The notes below the pieces were generated by a model, which was not told the origin of the DNA, did not search any database, and worked only from the letters and a program-made list of their open reading frames with translations. DNA of 64,000 nt from UBA1351 sp963677625 (GTDB lineage: Bacteria > Bacillota > Clostridia > Lachnospirales > Vallitaleaceae). The stretch is from positions 806,001-870,000 of the forward strand of contig CAXXSW010000002.1 of assembly GCA_963677625.2 (NCBI GenBank), in the 5' to 3' direction. The stretch's first letter is position 1. Each line of letters starts with the position of its first letter. This document shows, piece by piece, positions 1 to 6,272 of the stretch. The translations under genes and the position numbers were made by a program.

Positions 1-304
1 GGGCCACCTGAGGTTTAACACGTCCCATCATTTCTTCTAGGGTATAAGCTTTTAAAAGCTTGCCTGCTACGTTGTTCTGGAAGAATGAGAGGTTCTTGTT
101 TTCACTTTGAAGCTTAATGACTTGGTCTATGAAATCTCTGATATGTTGTAAATCGTATTTTTCAGCAAAATACATATAGGCGCAAATGATGTTGAGCTGT
201 TCTTGGGTAAAGGTTGGTATGATATTATAAACTTCCCTTACAGCACTATTTGGTTCTGATCCAGTAAAAAACTCGTCAAACATTTTCGCAAAATCAATAT
301 TCAT
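1..304 (-). CDS. Hypothetical element protein, 3' end outside window
   Basis: Reading leftward from an ATG at 304 the frame stays open for 101 codons to the window edge, so the C-terminus is missing. The start overlaps the stop of the upstream gene as TAATG, which indicates translational coupling within the leftward operon. The visible part is soluble and rich in charged and aromatic residues, with no signal peptide or membrane segment and no motif I recognise. By position it is the most distal visible gene of the inovirus-like structural operon. The genes expected next (a Zot-like assembly ATPase, a replication initiator, the integrase) would lie left of the window. No function is assigned. 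Confidence 0.7.
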   Translation of the reverse strand, partial: MNIDFAKMFDEFFTGSEPNSAVREVYNIIPTFTQEQLNIICAYMYFAEKYDLQHIRDFIDQVIKLQSENKNLSFFQNNVAGKLLKAYTLEEMMGRVKPQVA

Positions 305-585
305 TACTTAACACATCCTTGCAGTAGAACCACAGCAAGCATTAAATAGACGGGTAACATACCCCATATGGAGGATTCACGCTTGAAGAGTTTATGTCCT
401 GGTATAGACATAAAAGTCTTTAGGTCTATAGCTTTCTCTAGTTCTTTTTCTGTCAACTTACATACACGATAGTTGCCCATGAGTTCGAATAACTCAGGTT
501 TCAGTTCTGCCTTGACTTCTTTATTCAAGGCAGAGATACTTTTCTTAATGATGATCTGGTCATCAGTGATTAATATATATTTCAC
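304..585 (-). CDS. Small protein with a C-terminal membrane segment
   Basis: This is about 93 aa. The frame is open from a GTG at 594, but that codon lies inside the GAGGTGAT ribosome binding site, so the GTG at 585 (7 nt downstream) is the better start. The N-terminal two-thirds is hydrophilic. The C-terminus carries one hydrophobic stretch (about 75-90, MLPVYLMLAVVLLQGC) ending GCVK. It lies in the leftward run of very small membrane proteins and its stop overlaps the next start. No family is recognised. It could be a minor virion or assembly protein if the operon is inovirus-like. Confidence 0.55.
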   Translation of the reverse strand: MKYILITDDQIIIKKSISALNKEVKAELKPELFELMGNYRVCKLTEKELEKAIDLKTFMSIPGHKLFKRESSIWGMLPVYLMLAVVLLQGCVK

Positions 586-595
586 GGCTATCACC

Positions 596-691
596 TCAAT
601 ATTTCCGATTGTCTATAGAGCTCATGACATTCTTTATTCCTGCTATTGCATACACTGTCATGGCCATAGCAACTAAGATACTATAATCCAT
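596..691 (-). CDS. 31-aa single-span membrane peptide
   Basis: ATG at 691, stop TGA at 598-596. The product begins MDYSILVAMAMTVYAIAGIK, a hydrophobic helix followed by a short basic tail. It is preceded by AGGAAG at a good distance (the 3' end of the gene upstream) and is packed tightly between its neighbours in the leftward operon. The size and layout resemble inovirus minor coat proteins (pVII/pIX, about 30 aa). That assignment is inference from size, membrane segment and position; there is no recognisable sequence family. Confidence 0.5.
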   Translation of the reverse strand: MDYSILVAMAMTVYAIAGIKNVMSSIDNRKY

Positions 692-695
692 TCAA

Positions 696-851
696 TCACT
701 TCCTTACTTTGTTGTTGAACTTCACATGGTCAAAGGCTGATGTTCCATAAGATACCATCTTTGAACCAATGGTGATTACAACGTCAACAACGAATATACC
801 AACAAATATAGTTACGACATAAGAAACGACTTCAATCAAAATATTATCCAT
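696..851 (-). CDS. 51-aa single-span membrane protein
   Basis: ATG at 851 overlaps the stop of the upstream small gene (TAATG). The stop TGA is at 698-696, four bases before the next ATG. There is one long hydrophobic segment (residues about 5-32), then a hydrophilic, basic C-terminus ending NNKVRK. A short acidic N-terminus, one span and a basic tail is the general layout of filamentous-phage coat subunits. I infer a virion or assembly component but recognise no family. Confidence 0.5.
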   Translation of the reverse strand: MDNILIEVVSYVVTIFVGIFVVDVVITIGSKMVSYGTSAFDHVKFNNKVRK

Positions 852-964
852 TACTTGTCAACACGTCCTCTCTTAAGTAATACAGCAGCTACTAACATGA
901 CATTAAGTGCTAATTGTGTCATTCCAATAGCTACTAGATATTGTAAAAGTTCTAACTCTGTCAT
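851..964 (-). CDS. 37-aa single-span membrane peptide
   Basis: ATG at 964, stop TAA at 853-851 overlapping the next start. The ribosome binding site AAAGAAAGGAAG lies just upstream. The product starts MTELELLQYLVAIGMTQLAL, with an acidic N-terminus, one hydrophobic helix and a basic tail (LLKRGRVDK). It is the first of three consecutive tiny membrane-protein genes directly downstream of the putative major coat gene. This clustering is typical of inovirus structural modules. Confidence 0.5.
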   Translation of the reverse strand: MTELELLQYLVAIGMTQLALNVMLVAAVLLKRGRVDK

Positions 965-1029
965 AAGTCTTCCTTTCTTTTGAAAAAGGACCATCACTCA
1001 GTAACAAGTGACAGCCCCTTAAGGTCATC

Positions 1030-1338
1030 TTAGTTGAAAGCCTGCTTCAAAGCTCTGATGATGATGAATGCCAAAGATACACCAAGAGTGATGTATAATA
1101 CTGGCAACATAACATCCAGAATCATTTGAGTCCAGCTGAACATTTCAGACATATTAAAATTCAAGCTGAGTGCTGGTGCAGGATCTTCAGTACAGTTACC
1201 GATGGTGGTTCCAAGGGTCATTATCAAAGCAAAAGTAAGAGCAACCGCTACATCTTTTCCCTTTAACAATTTTCCCCAAAGACCTTTCATGAAACCAGTC
1301 TTTTTTCCAGCTAATTGTTTGCTGTTAGTGTCTTTCAT
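1030..1338 (-). CDS. Putative major coat protein precursor (pVIII-like)
   Basis: 102 aa with a strong ribosome binding site, GGAGGTAATAAG, before ATG 1338. The layout is a very basic N-terminus (residues 1-28, many Lys), a hydrophobic segment (about 30-48), an acidic hydrophilic stretch (TEDPAPALSLNFNMSEMF), a second long hydrophobic helix (about 72-95) and a short basic end (RALKQAFN). This is the M13 pVIII precursor plan: basic leader with hydrophobic core, acidic mature N-terminus, membrane helix, basic C-terminus that contacts DNA. No sequence homology is claimed. It could instead be a pilin-like subunit of a conjugative element; both would suit the nearby TraX-family acyltransferase. Confidence 0.5.
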   Translation of the reverse strand: MKDTNSKQLAGKKTGFMKGLWGKLLKGKDVAVALTFALIMTLGTTIGNCTEDPAPALSLNFNMSEMFSWTQMILDVMLPVLYITLGVSLAFIIIRALKQAFN

Positions 1339-1392
1339 CTTATTACCTCCAAGACAGTTTTATTTATTTAAATGTGCACTTTAAATACTTAG

Positions 1393-1779
1393 TTATTTGA
1401 ACAACTTTCCAGTCTTTAGCATGGAACCTAATTTTCCACTACCAAGGAAGATGTTCTTGATAAAGTTAATGATTGCCATAAGAAGCTTATAGATCATAAA
1501 TCCAGCACCGACGATAAGAAGTAGGTATGTATAGTGAAAGAGTATTTCACCAGCTAGGTATCGATAACCACCGATAAAGGTGATTAAGCTAACACCATCA
1601 AAGCTATAACCGTCATTAATTTGGTCAATCATGTCTTGCATTACCACGTTTTGGTTAACAAGCAATCCATAAAATTCATAGATGCTATCAAACGAGGTGT
1701 AAAATACTTGAATCAGGTCTTCCCACAAGTTAGAAAGTACTCCTGGAAGACCAACGAAAAAATCAATCATTTGCTGCAT
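1393..1779 (-). CDS. Membrane protein, possible minor coat/assembly (pVI-like)
   Basis: 128 aa, starting after GGGGTGGTGACGGT. The N-terminal half is amphipathic (MQQMIDFFVGLPGVLSNLWE and following). The C-terminal half has a long hydrophobic hairpin region (about 80-115) and a basic end (GKLGSMLKTGKLFK). It sits directly between the large exported protein gene and the putative major coat gene, where pVI lies relative to pIII in filamentous phages. Function is inferred from order and topology only. Confidence 0.5.
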   Translation of the reverse strand: MQQMIDFFVGLPGVLSNLWEDLIQVFYTSFDSIYEFYGLLVNQNVVMQDMIDQINDGYSFDGVSLITFIGGYRYLAGEILFHYTYLLLIVGAGFMIYKLLMAIINFIKNIFLGSGKLGSMLKTGKLFK

Positions 1780-1792
1780 ACCGTCACCACCC

Positions 1793-3523
1793 CTATGTTA
1801 CTCTGAAAGTGTCCAAGTGACGCTTTAGAGTCTTTAGCAATATAAATGTAAACACAAAGGTTACAATCCACGATAATAATTCATGGATTGATAGGTTAAA
1901 ACCACCTAATGTCAGTTGTTTAGTCTTTTCAATCGCTAATAGGGTATCAGGATGAAAAAGAGTAGTTGAGACTGGAATCTTGAAGATCAGTCCAACAATG
2001 ACAAACCCTTTGATGAAAAGTAACAGTATCTGTATCAATATCATGACTAGTAATGCAAATAGGTTTGGTATGGATGGAACGGAAAAGCCAGGTGTCGGTT
2101 TTAATCCAGGATCTTCTGGTACTGCGATGCCACCAGCTTCAGTAAGGGATTGAATCCATTCCTTTACTTCTTGCAAAACATTAGTACTTTGCTTAGTCAA
2201 ATCTTCTTGAGTAGGAGTTTCGGCAGTTCCTACATCTGGAAAAGTTATTCCTGGAATATCACCAGGTACGACACCGATGTTTCCATCTTCATCTTCTTCG
2301 AAGCCGACATCTACAGGATTGCCTATTACTGTTGATACTCCTGTATCTGTACTTATAGGAAGATCCAAGGGAAAGTACTGAGGTGATACAATGTCACCAC
2401 TTGCACCATTGTATATGGTGTAATCATAATTATTAATCCAGTCAGTTCTAGCAATATTGGAACCCTGAACCAAATCATATAAAGTCGTTGAATTATAAGA
2501 ACTACTCCTTGAATCAATCACGCATCTCGACCATTCGAAATATCCGAAAGGAGTTTCGGCCGACATTCTTATTGTCCCGGCGCTATCAGTATCCACATAT
2601 GAATACCCACTCAACATAGGCAGCGGATTAATGATTATGCGTATCTTATACCAGGTACCAAAATTTTCAATATATAGGTAAGCATAGTTAGTATTCTGTG
2701 TGAAATCATATAAATCATGAACAAGATCCGTTTCACCACCTAGGTCAATACCAAGTGAGTTAATGTAGTTCACGACATCGGCTTCGGATGTTATCATTTG
2801 ACCCGTCATGTTTAGAAAATCATTCACCACAGCATCTGTTACAATACCAACAGCACCTGATGAACTAACTAAATCATTATCAACCTGATACTCAACCCAA
2901 ACCTTAGAATACCATTCAACCCAATCTTGGCCAAACTCGTGCATCATCTGTTGATACTCATAAGGAAAGTGGTTAAAAGCTTCTTCTAAAGTGTCGTAAA
3001 ATCGATATACATAGTAATACTTATTCGCAACGTTGGACCAAGTCGGTTCTTTTACTTTGTATGACCCATCTGGATATGTTCCAACATATTCTACTGAATC
3101 GAAATACCAATCCATAAAGTCTTGTTTACGCTCGTCTACTGTATTTTCAGTAGTGACTAAATCTTGTGCCATGTTACCTTCAGATAGATCAATATTATCT
3201 GGAGTAATATCAACACTAGTATCCGTTTCACCAGTGATCTTATCAACAACCATAACCATACCAGCGGCAATTATCAATTTTTTATGCTCACCAACAAACT
3301 TTACTATATCTAAAAATTTAATATCTTCGGCAACATAACCAGCATTAACCATTTCGTCAATGAACAAAGTACCAGTGATAGCAACAACAACTTTAACAAG
3401 TAGGTCATAGGCCAAGGTTCCAACAGCTACCTCTACGCCAGTAGCTTCAACTTCAATATTAGTCGCTTGATAGGAATATGAAATTATAAGGGTTAGAACT
3501 AACAGAATCGCTAATTTTCTCAT
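1793..3523 (-). CDS. Large exported protein with C-terminal membrane anchor (pIII-like)
   Basis: 576 aa. It has an N-terminal signal peptide (residues 1-20, MRKLAILLVLTLIISYSYQA), a second hydrophobic patch near 85-95, and a long Tyr/Asp/Ser-rich extracellular region (about 110-400). A Pro/Gly/Asp-rich linker follows (about 410-490), then two strong membrane segments near the C-terminus (about 490-570) and a basic end. This arrangement matches adsorption/minor coat proteins of filamentous phages: exported receptor-binding domains, a low-complexity linker and a membrane anchor. Its start overlaps the stop of the TraX-family gene (3520-3523). No specific receptor-binding family is recognised, so pIII-like is an inference from topology and position. 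Confidence 0.55.
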   Translation of the reverse strand: MRKLAILLVLTLIISYSYQATNIEVEATGVEVAVGTLAYDLLVKVVVAITGTLFIDEMVNAGYVAEDIKFLDIVKFVGEHKKLIIAAGMVMVVDKITGETDTSVDITPDNIDLSEGNMAQDLVTTENTVDERKQDFMDWYFDSVEYVGTYPDGSYKVKEPTWSNVANKYYYVYRFYDTLEEAFNHFPYEYQQMMHEFGQDWVEWYSKVWVEYQVDNDLVSSSGAVGIVTDAVVNDFLNMTGQMITSEADVVNYINSLGIDLGGETDLVHDLYDFTQNTNYAYLYIENFGTWYKIRIIINPLPMLSGYSYVDTDSAGTIRMSAETPFGYFEWSRCVIDSRSSSYNSTTLYDLVQGSNIARTDWINNYDYTIYNGASGDIVSPQYFPLDLPISTDTGVSTVIGNPVDVGFEEDEDGNIGVVPGDIPGITFPDVGTAETPTQEDLTKQSTNVLQEVKEWIQSLTEAGGIAVPEDPGLKPTPGFSVPSIPNLFALLVMILIQILLLFIKGFVIVGLIFKIPVSTTLFHPDTLLAIEKTKQLTLGGFNLSIHELLSWIVTFVFTFILLKTLKRHLDTFRVT

Positions 3524-4173
3524 AACATCACCTTACTTATTATTAATAGCAGTAACAAATGTGCTGGATAGTAAACATACATGTTTATCTTCTTTAGCTT
3601 CTTGCCACGTTCACCGTTATAGAAATAAATGGGAACTAGAGCAAGTAAGCATAAGATCTGGATAGGGTGAAAACTTCCTATATAGATCAGATTTAAAAGG
3701 AACAACATCATAACCGATTTTTTGAAATTACAAAGGTAAAAAATAACAATGGTCAATATTCCATAAATCCCATAATCAACATGTAGGATTGTTGACATAG
3801 TTAACACTATGATTATGTCAGCTAAAAGGCCAAACATATTTCTTTTTCCCTTGATGGCCGAATCCATAGAATGAAGCAGATACAGACCAAACAACAAAGT
3901 AAAAAAGATATTGGACTGATTTCTCAATGAAAACGAACCATAAAAGGCAACATCGAATATGATTTCTGATACAAAGGCAAAGGCAAGTAAACGTATCATA
4001 TAATTCTTAAGGTTCTTCGTATGCTTAAAACCCTCAACTAATAGGAAAGCAAATATTGGAAATGCTAACCGACCGATGATTCTTAGAATAAGTAGATCAG
4101 GAAAGAGGATTACTCCAATATGATCTATGGTCATGCATATGAGAGCCAGTAATTTCAACCGATTATTTGTCAT
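3520..4173 (-). CDS. TraX-family membrane acyltransferase
   Basis: 217 aa with about seven to eight membrane spans. The N-terminal signature (LKLLALICMTIDHIGVILFP, with the conserved MTIDH) and the following RIIGRLAFPIFAFLLVEGF are typical of the TraX family, whose founding member N-acetylates F pilin. It starts after AAAGGA. TraX-family proteins occur in many Firmicute genomes and mobile elements. Here it lies inside a filamentous-phage-like structural operon, between the ssDNA-binding and pIII-like genes. A coat-protein-modifying role is therefore attractive but unproven. A nearly identical 5' fragment exists at 8361-8591. Confidence 0.8.
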   Translation of the reverse strand: MTNNRLKLLALICMTIDHIGVILFPDLLILRIIGRLAFPIFAFLLVEGFKHTKNLKNYMIRLLAFAFVSEIIFDVAFYGSFSLRNQSNIFFTLLFGLYLLHSMDSAIKGKRNMFGLLADIIIVLTMSTILHVDYGIYGILTIVIFYLCNFKKSVMMLFLLNLIYIGSFHPIQILCLLALVPIYFYNGERGKKLKKINMYVYYPAHLLLLLIISKVML

Positions 4174-4188
4174 GGTGTGTCCTTTCTT

Positions 4189-4362
4189 TTATACTCTGAT
4201 AATCTGAATGAAGAACCATATCAATATGAGTAATGTAATCATGAAATGTATAAGTTCTATCATTTGCTTCACCAGGCCTTTCGAGTTGGATACATGGAGT
4301 CGAACCATTAGCAATTTGCCACCGTACCGCGGATAATTAACGGATATCCAAAGTGTATGCAT
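4189..4362 (-). CDS. 57-aa single-span protein, conserved in both elements
   Basis: The frame is open from ATG 4362 (alternative start ATG 4308) to TAA 4191-4189. It encodes a short basic region and then one C-terminal membrane helix ending LILIWFFIQIIRV. The copy in the second element (8607-8780) keeps the frame, and the differences I could read are almost all synonymous (TTG to CTG, AAG to AAA, ATT to ATC, one Phe to Leu). That pattern supports real coding. The ribosome binding site is weak for either start. It lies between the ssDNA-binding gene and the TraX gene. Function is unknown. Confidence 0.55.
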   Translation of the reverse strand: MHTLWISVNYPRYGGKLLMVRLHVSNSKGLVKQMIELIHFMITLLILIWFFIQIIRV

Positions 4363-4378
4363 AACATAAAAAATGTTA

Positions 4379-4630
4379 TCAGGATTTTTTGAGAAGTCTT
4401 GCTTTTAGTACTGGGTGGTTGTAGGATACTCTTGCTGAGATATCAACATCCATGCTAAGTGGTTTACCGACTTCGACTCTCTTAAAAGACTCTTCGTCAA
4501 CAGTGATTTCTGCGACTTCTTTTTGACCTGTCTGGTACAGGTGTACATAATAGTAAGTGTTGGCATCTTCGCCCTCACCAAAAGTTCTAGGTTCCTTGAA
4601 TACGACACTTCCTGATATTTTAGCTAACAT
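4379..4630 (-). CDS. Gene V-like ssDNA-binding protein
   Basis: 83 aa, preceded by AAGGAGATTACAC. The protein is a compact all-beta type sequence with alternating hydrophobic residues and aromatic/basic patches (TYYYVHLYQTGQKEV, EEVGKPL-type turn, PVLKARLLKKS). Length and pattern match the OB-fold ssDNA-binding proteins of inoviruses (M13 pV is 87 aa), which coat the single-stranded genome before packaging. It overlaps the end of the upstream 115-aa gene by 11 bp. The second element encodes a copy differing at six residues. The family assignment is by fold-level resemblance, not a confirmed domain hit. Confidence 0.6.
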   Translation of the reverse strand: MLAKISGSVVFKEPRTFGEGEDANTYYYVHLYQTGQKEVAEITVDEESFKRVEVGKPLSMDVDISARVSYNHPVLKARLLKKS

Positions 4631-4967
4631 GTGTAATCTCCTTTGTATTTATCATTTCATTGTTAATAAGTTTTCCTGTAAAACGTGCTTTTAAGACTTG
4701 TGAAAAGAGTTGTGACCTGAGATATTGGATATCTACAGAATCAAAAACCTTATCAATAGTTACCAAGCAAAATTCAACCAGTTTCATTTCCATGCTGCCA
4801 ATCTCATGATCGTAGATCTCAAACAAGAGAATTCTTTCAACATCATTATCCTGATATGAGAAAGGTAATATGTTCGGAATGAAGTCCAAACAGTATGTTT
4901 CATTAAGATGGTCCTGAATCTTAGAAATAAATGGTTTGAACATAGCTTCAATTTCTGTGTTTTCCAT
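4620..4967 (-). CDS. Conserved early protein of unknown function
   Basis: 115 aa from ATG 4967, which has the ribosome binding site AAAGGAGAATGTA; a longer frame to 4988 lacks a good site. The protein is soluble and acidic, with no recognised motif (MENTEIEAMFKPFISKIQDH at the N-terminus). It is the first gene of the repressed leftward operon, translated just before the ssDNA-binding protein. It has a close homologue at the same place in the second element (9038-9385). An early position suggests a role in replication or in regulating gene V-like function, but nothing in the sequence proves it. Confidence 0.6.
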   Translation of the reverse strand: MENTEIEAMFKPFISKIQDHLNETYCLDFIPNILPFSYQDNDVERILLFEIYDHEIGSMEMKLVEFCLVTIDKVFDSVDIQYLRSQLFSQVLKARFTGKLINNEMINTKEITHVS

Positions 4968-5030
4968 TACATTCTCCTTTGCATACACTTTTGTTATTGC
5001 ATTAAATATGATACAATTTGAAGTTAGAAC

Positions 5031-5100
5031 AATATATCGAATCGAATATTGATATATCGATATCTGAGACTATTATATATCTATATATCGATAATGTCAA
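5031..5100. promoter_or_regulatory. Divergent early/repressor promoters with TATCGATA operators
   Basis: The leftward promoter is consensus: -35 TTGACA at 5100-5095, a 17-bp spacer, -10 TATAAT at 5077-5072. A rightward promoter for the repressor overlaps it (TTGATA 5049-5054, 18 bp, TTATAT 5073-5078). Two perfect TATCGATA palindromes lie at 5055-5062 and 5086-5093, and an imperfect one at about 5035. One is inside the leftward spacer and one is near its start site, as expected for operators of the adjacent XRE repressor. Homology to the second element stops at about 5034, at the edge of this operator block. Confidence 0.7.
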
Positions 5101-5139
5101 CATTTAATATAGATTTATCTATATTTATGGAGGGAAACA

Positions 5140-5475
5140 ATGGATAATATCGGAAATAGAATAAAAACGATTATGAAAGAAAAAGGAATTTCCCAAAAAG
5201 AGCTATCAAAAAGTATTGGAATATCTCAATCAGTAATTAGTAGTTATCTTAACAACAAGAGTTTTCCAACAGCTCCAGTTATTATGAAAATATCAAAGTT
5301 TTTCGGAATAACAACAGACTATCTTTTATTTGGAGATGACCAAGTAACAGAATTAATTGAGACAAAATTAATAGAATGTTTCAGAGAACTAAACACAGAA
5401 AACCAACTGAAAGTTGTCAAAGAAGCAACGGGGTTGAGAGAAGTTCAAAGACTTCAGGAGAGTATAGGAGAATAA
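5140..5475 (+). CDS. XRE-family phage-type repressor (element A)
   Basis: 111 aa, start after GGAGGGAAACA. An N-terminal HTH_3 (residues about 5-60) includes KEKGISQKELSKSIGISQSV and the recognition helix segment SQSVISSYLNNKSF. It is followed by the typical DYLLFGDD turn and a C-terminal helix ending TGLREVQRLQ. It is divergent from the leftward early operon and flanked by TATCGATA operators, so it most likely maintains lysogeny of element A and represses its own promoter. The repressor of the second element shares the C-terminal segment but differs in the DNA-recognition region. It has no LexA-like peptidase domain, so induction must work some other way. Confidence 0.85.
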   Translation: MDNIGNRIKTIMKEKGISQKELSKSIGISQSVISSYLNNKSFPTAPVIMKISKFFGITTDYLLFGDDQVTELIETKLIECFRELNTENQLKVVKEATGLREVQRLQESIGE

Positions 5476-5479
5476 TAAT

Positions 5480-5917
5480 ATGGGAGAGACTGAAACACAA
5501 AGAAATTTCAAAAAAGAAATTAGAGGTCACCAATCTTACAAGTTTTCAAGAAGGAGTAATAACCAAAGACTTTATATACTTATAGGAATAATGATGATTG
5601 GTCTACTATATTTATGTATTACCAACCCTACAAAAGAAGATTTGTATAGAGAGGCACTAAAAGAAGAGTTATCGGGGAATGAAGATGAATTAGAGTTGCT
5701 TTTATATACTACTGATCTTGGCAAAGAATTTAAAGAATTTAGTATTCTTATTAAGAGACGAAATTACTTTGTATTGAGCACTTATGAGTACATAAGTAGT
5801 GATGATAGGCTAATTGGAATTGCTAACAATTTTTATCAATGGAGCGATATAAAAGACTATTTTAAGTCAATAAAATTAAAAGCCTCTTGGCTACCAGAAG
5901 AAATCAGAGCTAATTAG
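5480..5917 (+). CDS. DUF4359-like membrane-anchored protein
   Basis: 145 aa, ribosome binding site GGAGAATAATA, four bases after the repressor stop. A basic cytoplasmic N-terminus (1-35) is followed by one membrane span (about 36-52). An external domain begins TNPTKEDLYREALKEEL and contains KRRNYFVLSTYEYIS and GIANNF. These resemble the DUF4359 pattern (NPs-x-x-Y start, RKNYLLFSIY-like core). It is co-transcribed with the lysogeny repressor, the usual place for lysogenic-conversion genes. Function is unknown; superinfection exclusion at the envelope is one possibility but is inference. Confidence 0.55.
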   Translation: MGETETQRNFKKEIRGHQSYKFSRRSNNQRLYILIGIMMIGLLYLCITNPTKEDLYREALKEELSGNEDELELLLYTTDLGKEFKEFSILIKRRNYFVLSTYEYISSDDRLIGIANNFYQWSDIKDYFKSIKLKASWLPEEIRAN

Positions 5918-5926
5918 AAAAACAAA

Positions 5927-5952
5927 GAGACTAGTCATTTTCAACTAGTCTC
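5927..5952 (-). terminator. Rho-independent terminator of the small LexA-controlled gene
   Basis: A perfect 9-bp inverted repeat (GAGACTAGT at 5927-5935, ACTAGTCTC at 5944-5952) with an 8-nt loop is followed, on the minus strand, by TTTGTTTTTC. The T-rich side faces left, so it ends leftward transcription from 6105. The stop codon of the 38-aa gene lies inside the hairpin. Confidence 0.7.
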
Positions 5953-6047
5953 ATCATCTGTGCAAGTAAATCCAATAGAGCATCTTTCTTCTTTCCTTGG
6001 TAGTCTAATAGTATAAGCATTTTTAATTTTGCCAGTACCAGTATCAA
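5931..6047 (-). CDS. 38-aa SOS-controlled small protein, candidate lysogeny switch
   Basis: Leftward frame from TTG 6047 (AGGGG nine bases upstream) to TAG 5933-5931. It contains a conserved core MLILLDYQGKKKDALLDLLA. The second element has a homologue in the same position (11522-11641; core MRILLDYTGKKRESLLNLIA), conserved in this frame only, which argues that it is real. It has its own consensus promoter with a LexA box and its own terminator, and it converges on the repressor operon. By analogy with SOS-driven antirepressors of other temperate phages it may relieve the XRE repressor after DNA damage; that role is inference. The exact start (TTG or the internal ATG at codon 10) is uncertain. 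Confidence 0.6.
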   Translation of the reverse strand: MILVLAKLKMLILLDYQGKKKDALLDLLAQMMRLVEND

Positions 6048-6090
6048 TAGTCACAACCCCTATCAAAAAAAATCTTGTGCACTAAGGTAG

Positions 6091-6140
6091 CGAACGTCTG
6101 TTCGTATTATTATTATAATACGAACACTTTATGTAGTCAA
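6091..6140 (-). promoter_or_regulatory. Consensus promoter overlapped by a LexA (SOS) box
   Basis: On the minus strand, TTGACT at 6140-6135, a 17-bp spacer and TATAAT at 6117-6112 form a near-perfect sigma-A promoter. A perfect Firmicute LexA box CGAAC-N4-GTTCG occupies 6091-6104, over the start site. A longer inverted repeat with GTTCG/CGAAC ends spans 6100-6125 and covers the -10. The promoter drives the 38-aa gene leftward. The operator half-sites are the DinR/LexA consensus known from Bacillus. Confidence 0.8.
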
Positions 6141-6272
6141 TTGTACAATACTAATAAATATAATATTACTTCATAATAAACAATATATAATGTCTTTTTT
6201 GTTGTTATTTGATGATTTTTATATTAATCTATTATATGTAAAGGTTTAAATAGATTAAAACGAGGTAAGAGT

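Noticed and set aside
4405..4608. 67-aa leftward frame inside the gene V-like gene, also present at 8823-9026
   Set aside because: It is conserved only because the overlapping ssDNA-binding gene is duplicated; it has no ribosome binding site and an unnatural composition.
5927..5952. Terminator for the rightward repressor/DUF4359 operon
   Set aside because: The T-rich side lies on the left, so the hairpin terminates leftward transcription; a rightward U tract is absent.
5946..6059. Alternative leftward GTG frame through the LexA-controlled region (starting MTIDTGTGKIKN)
   Set aside because: It has a good AGGGG site, but it is not conserved in the element B homologue, whereas the ILLDYxGKK frame is.
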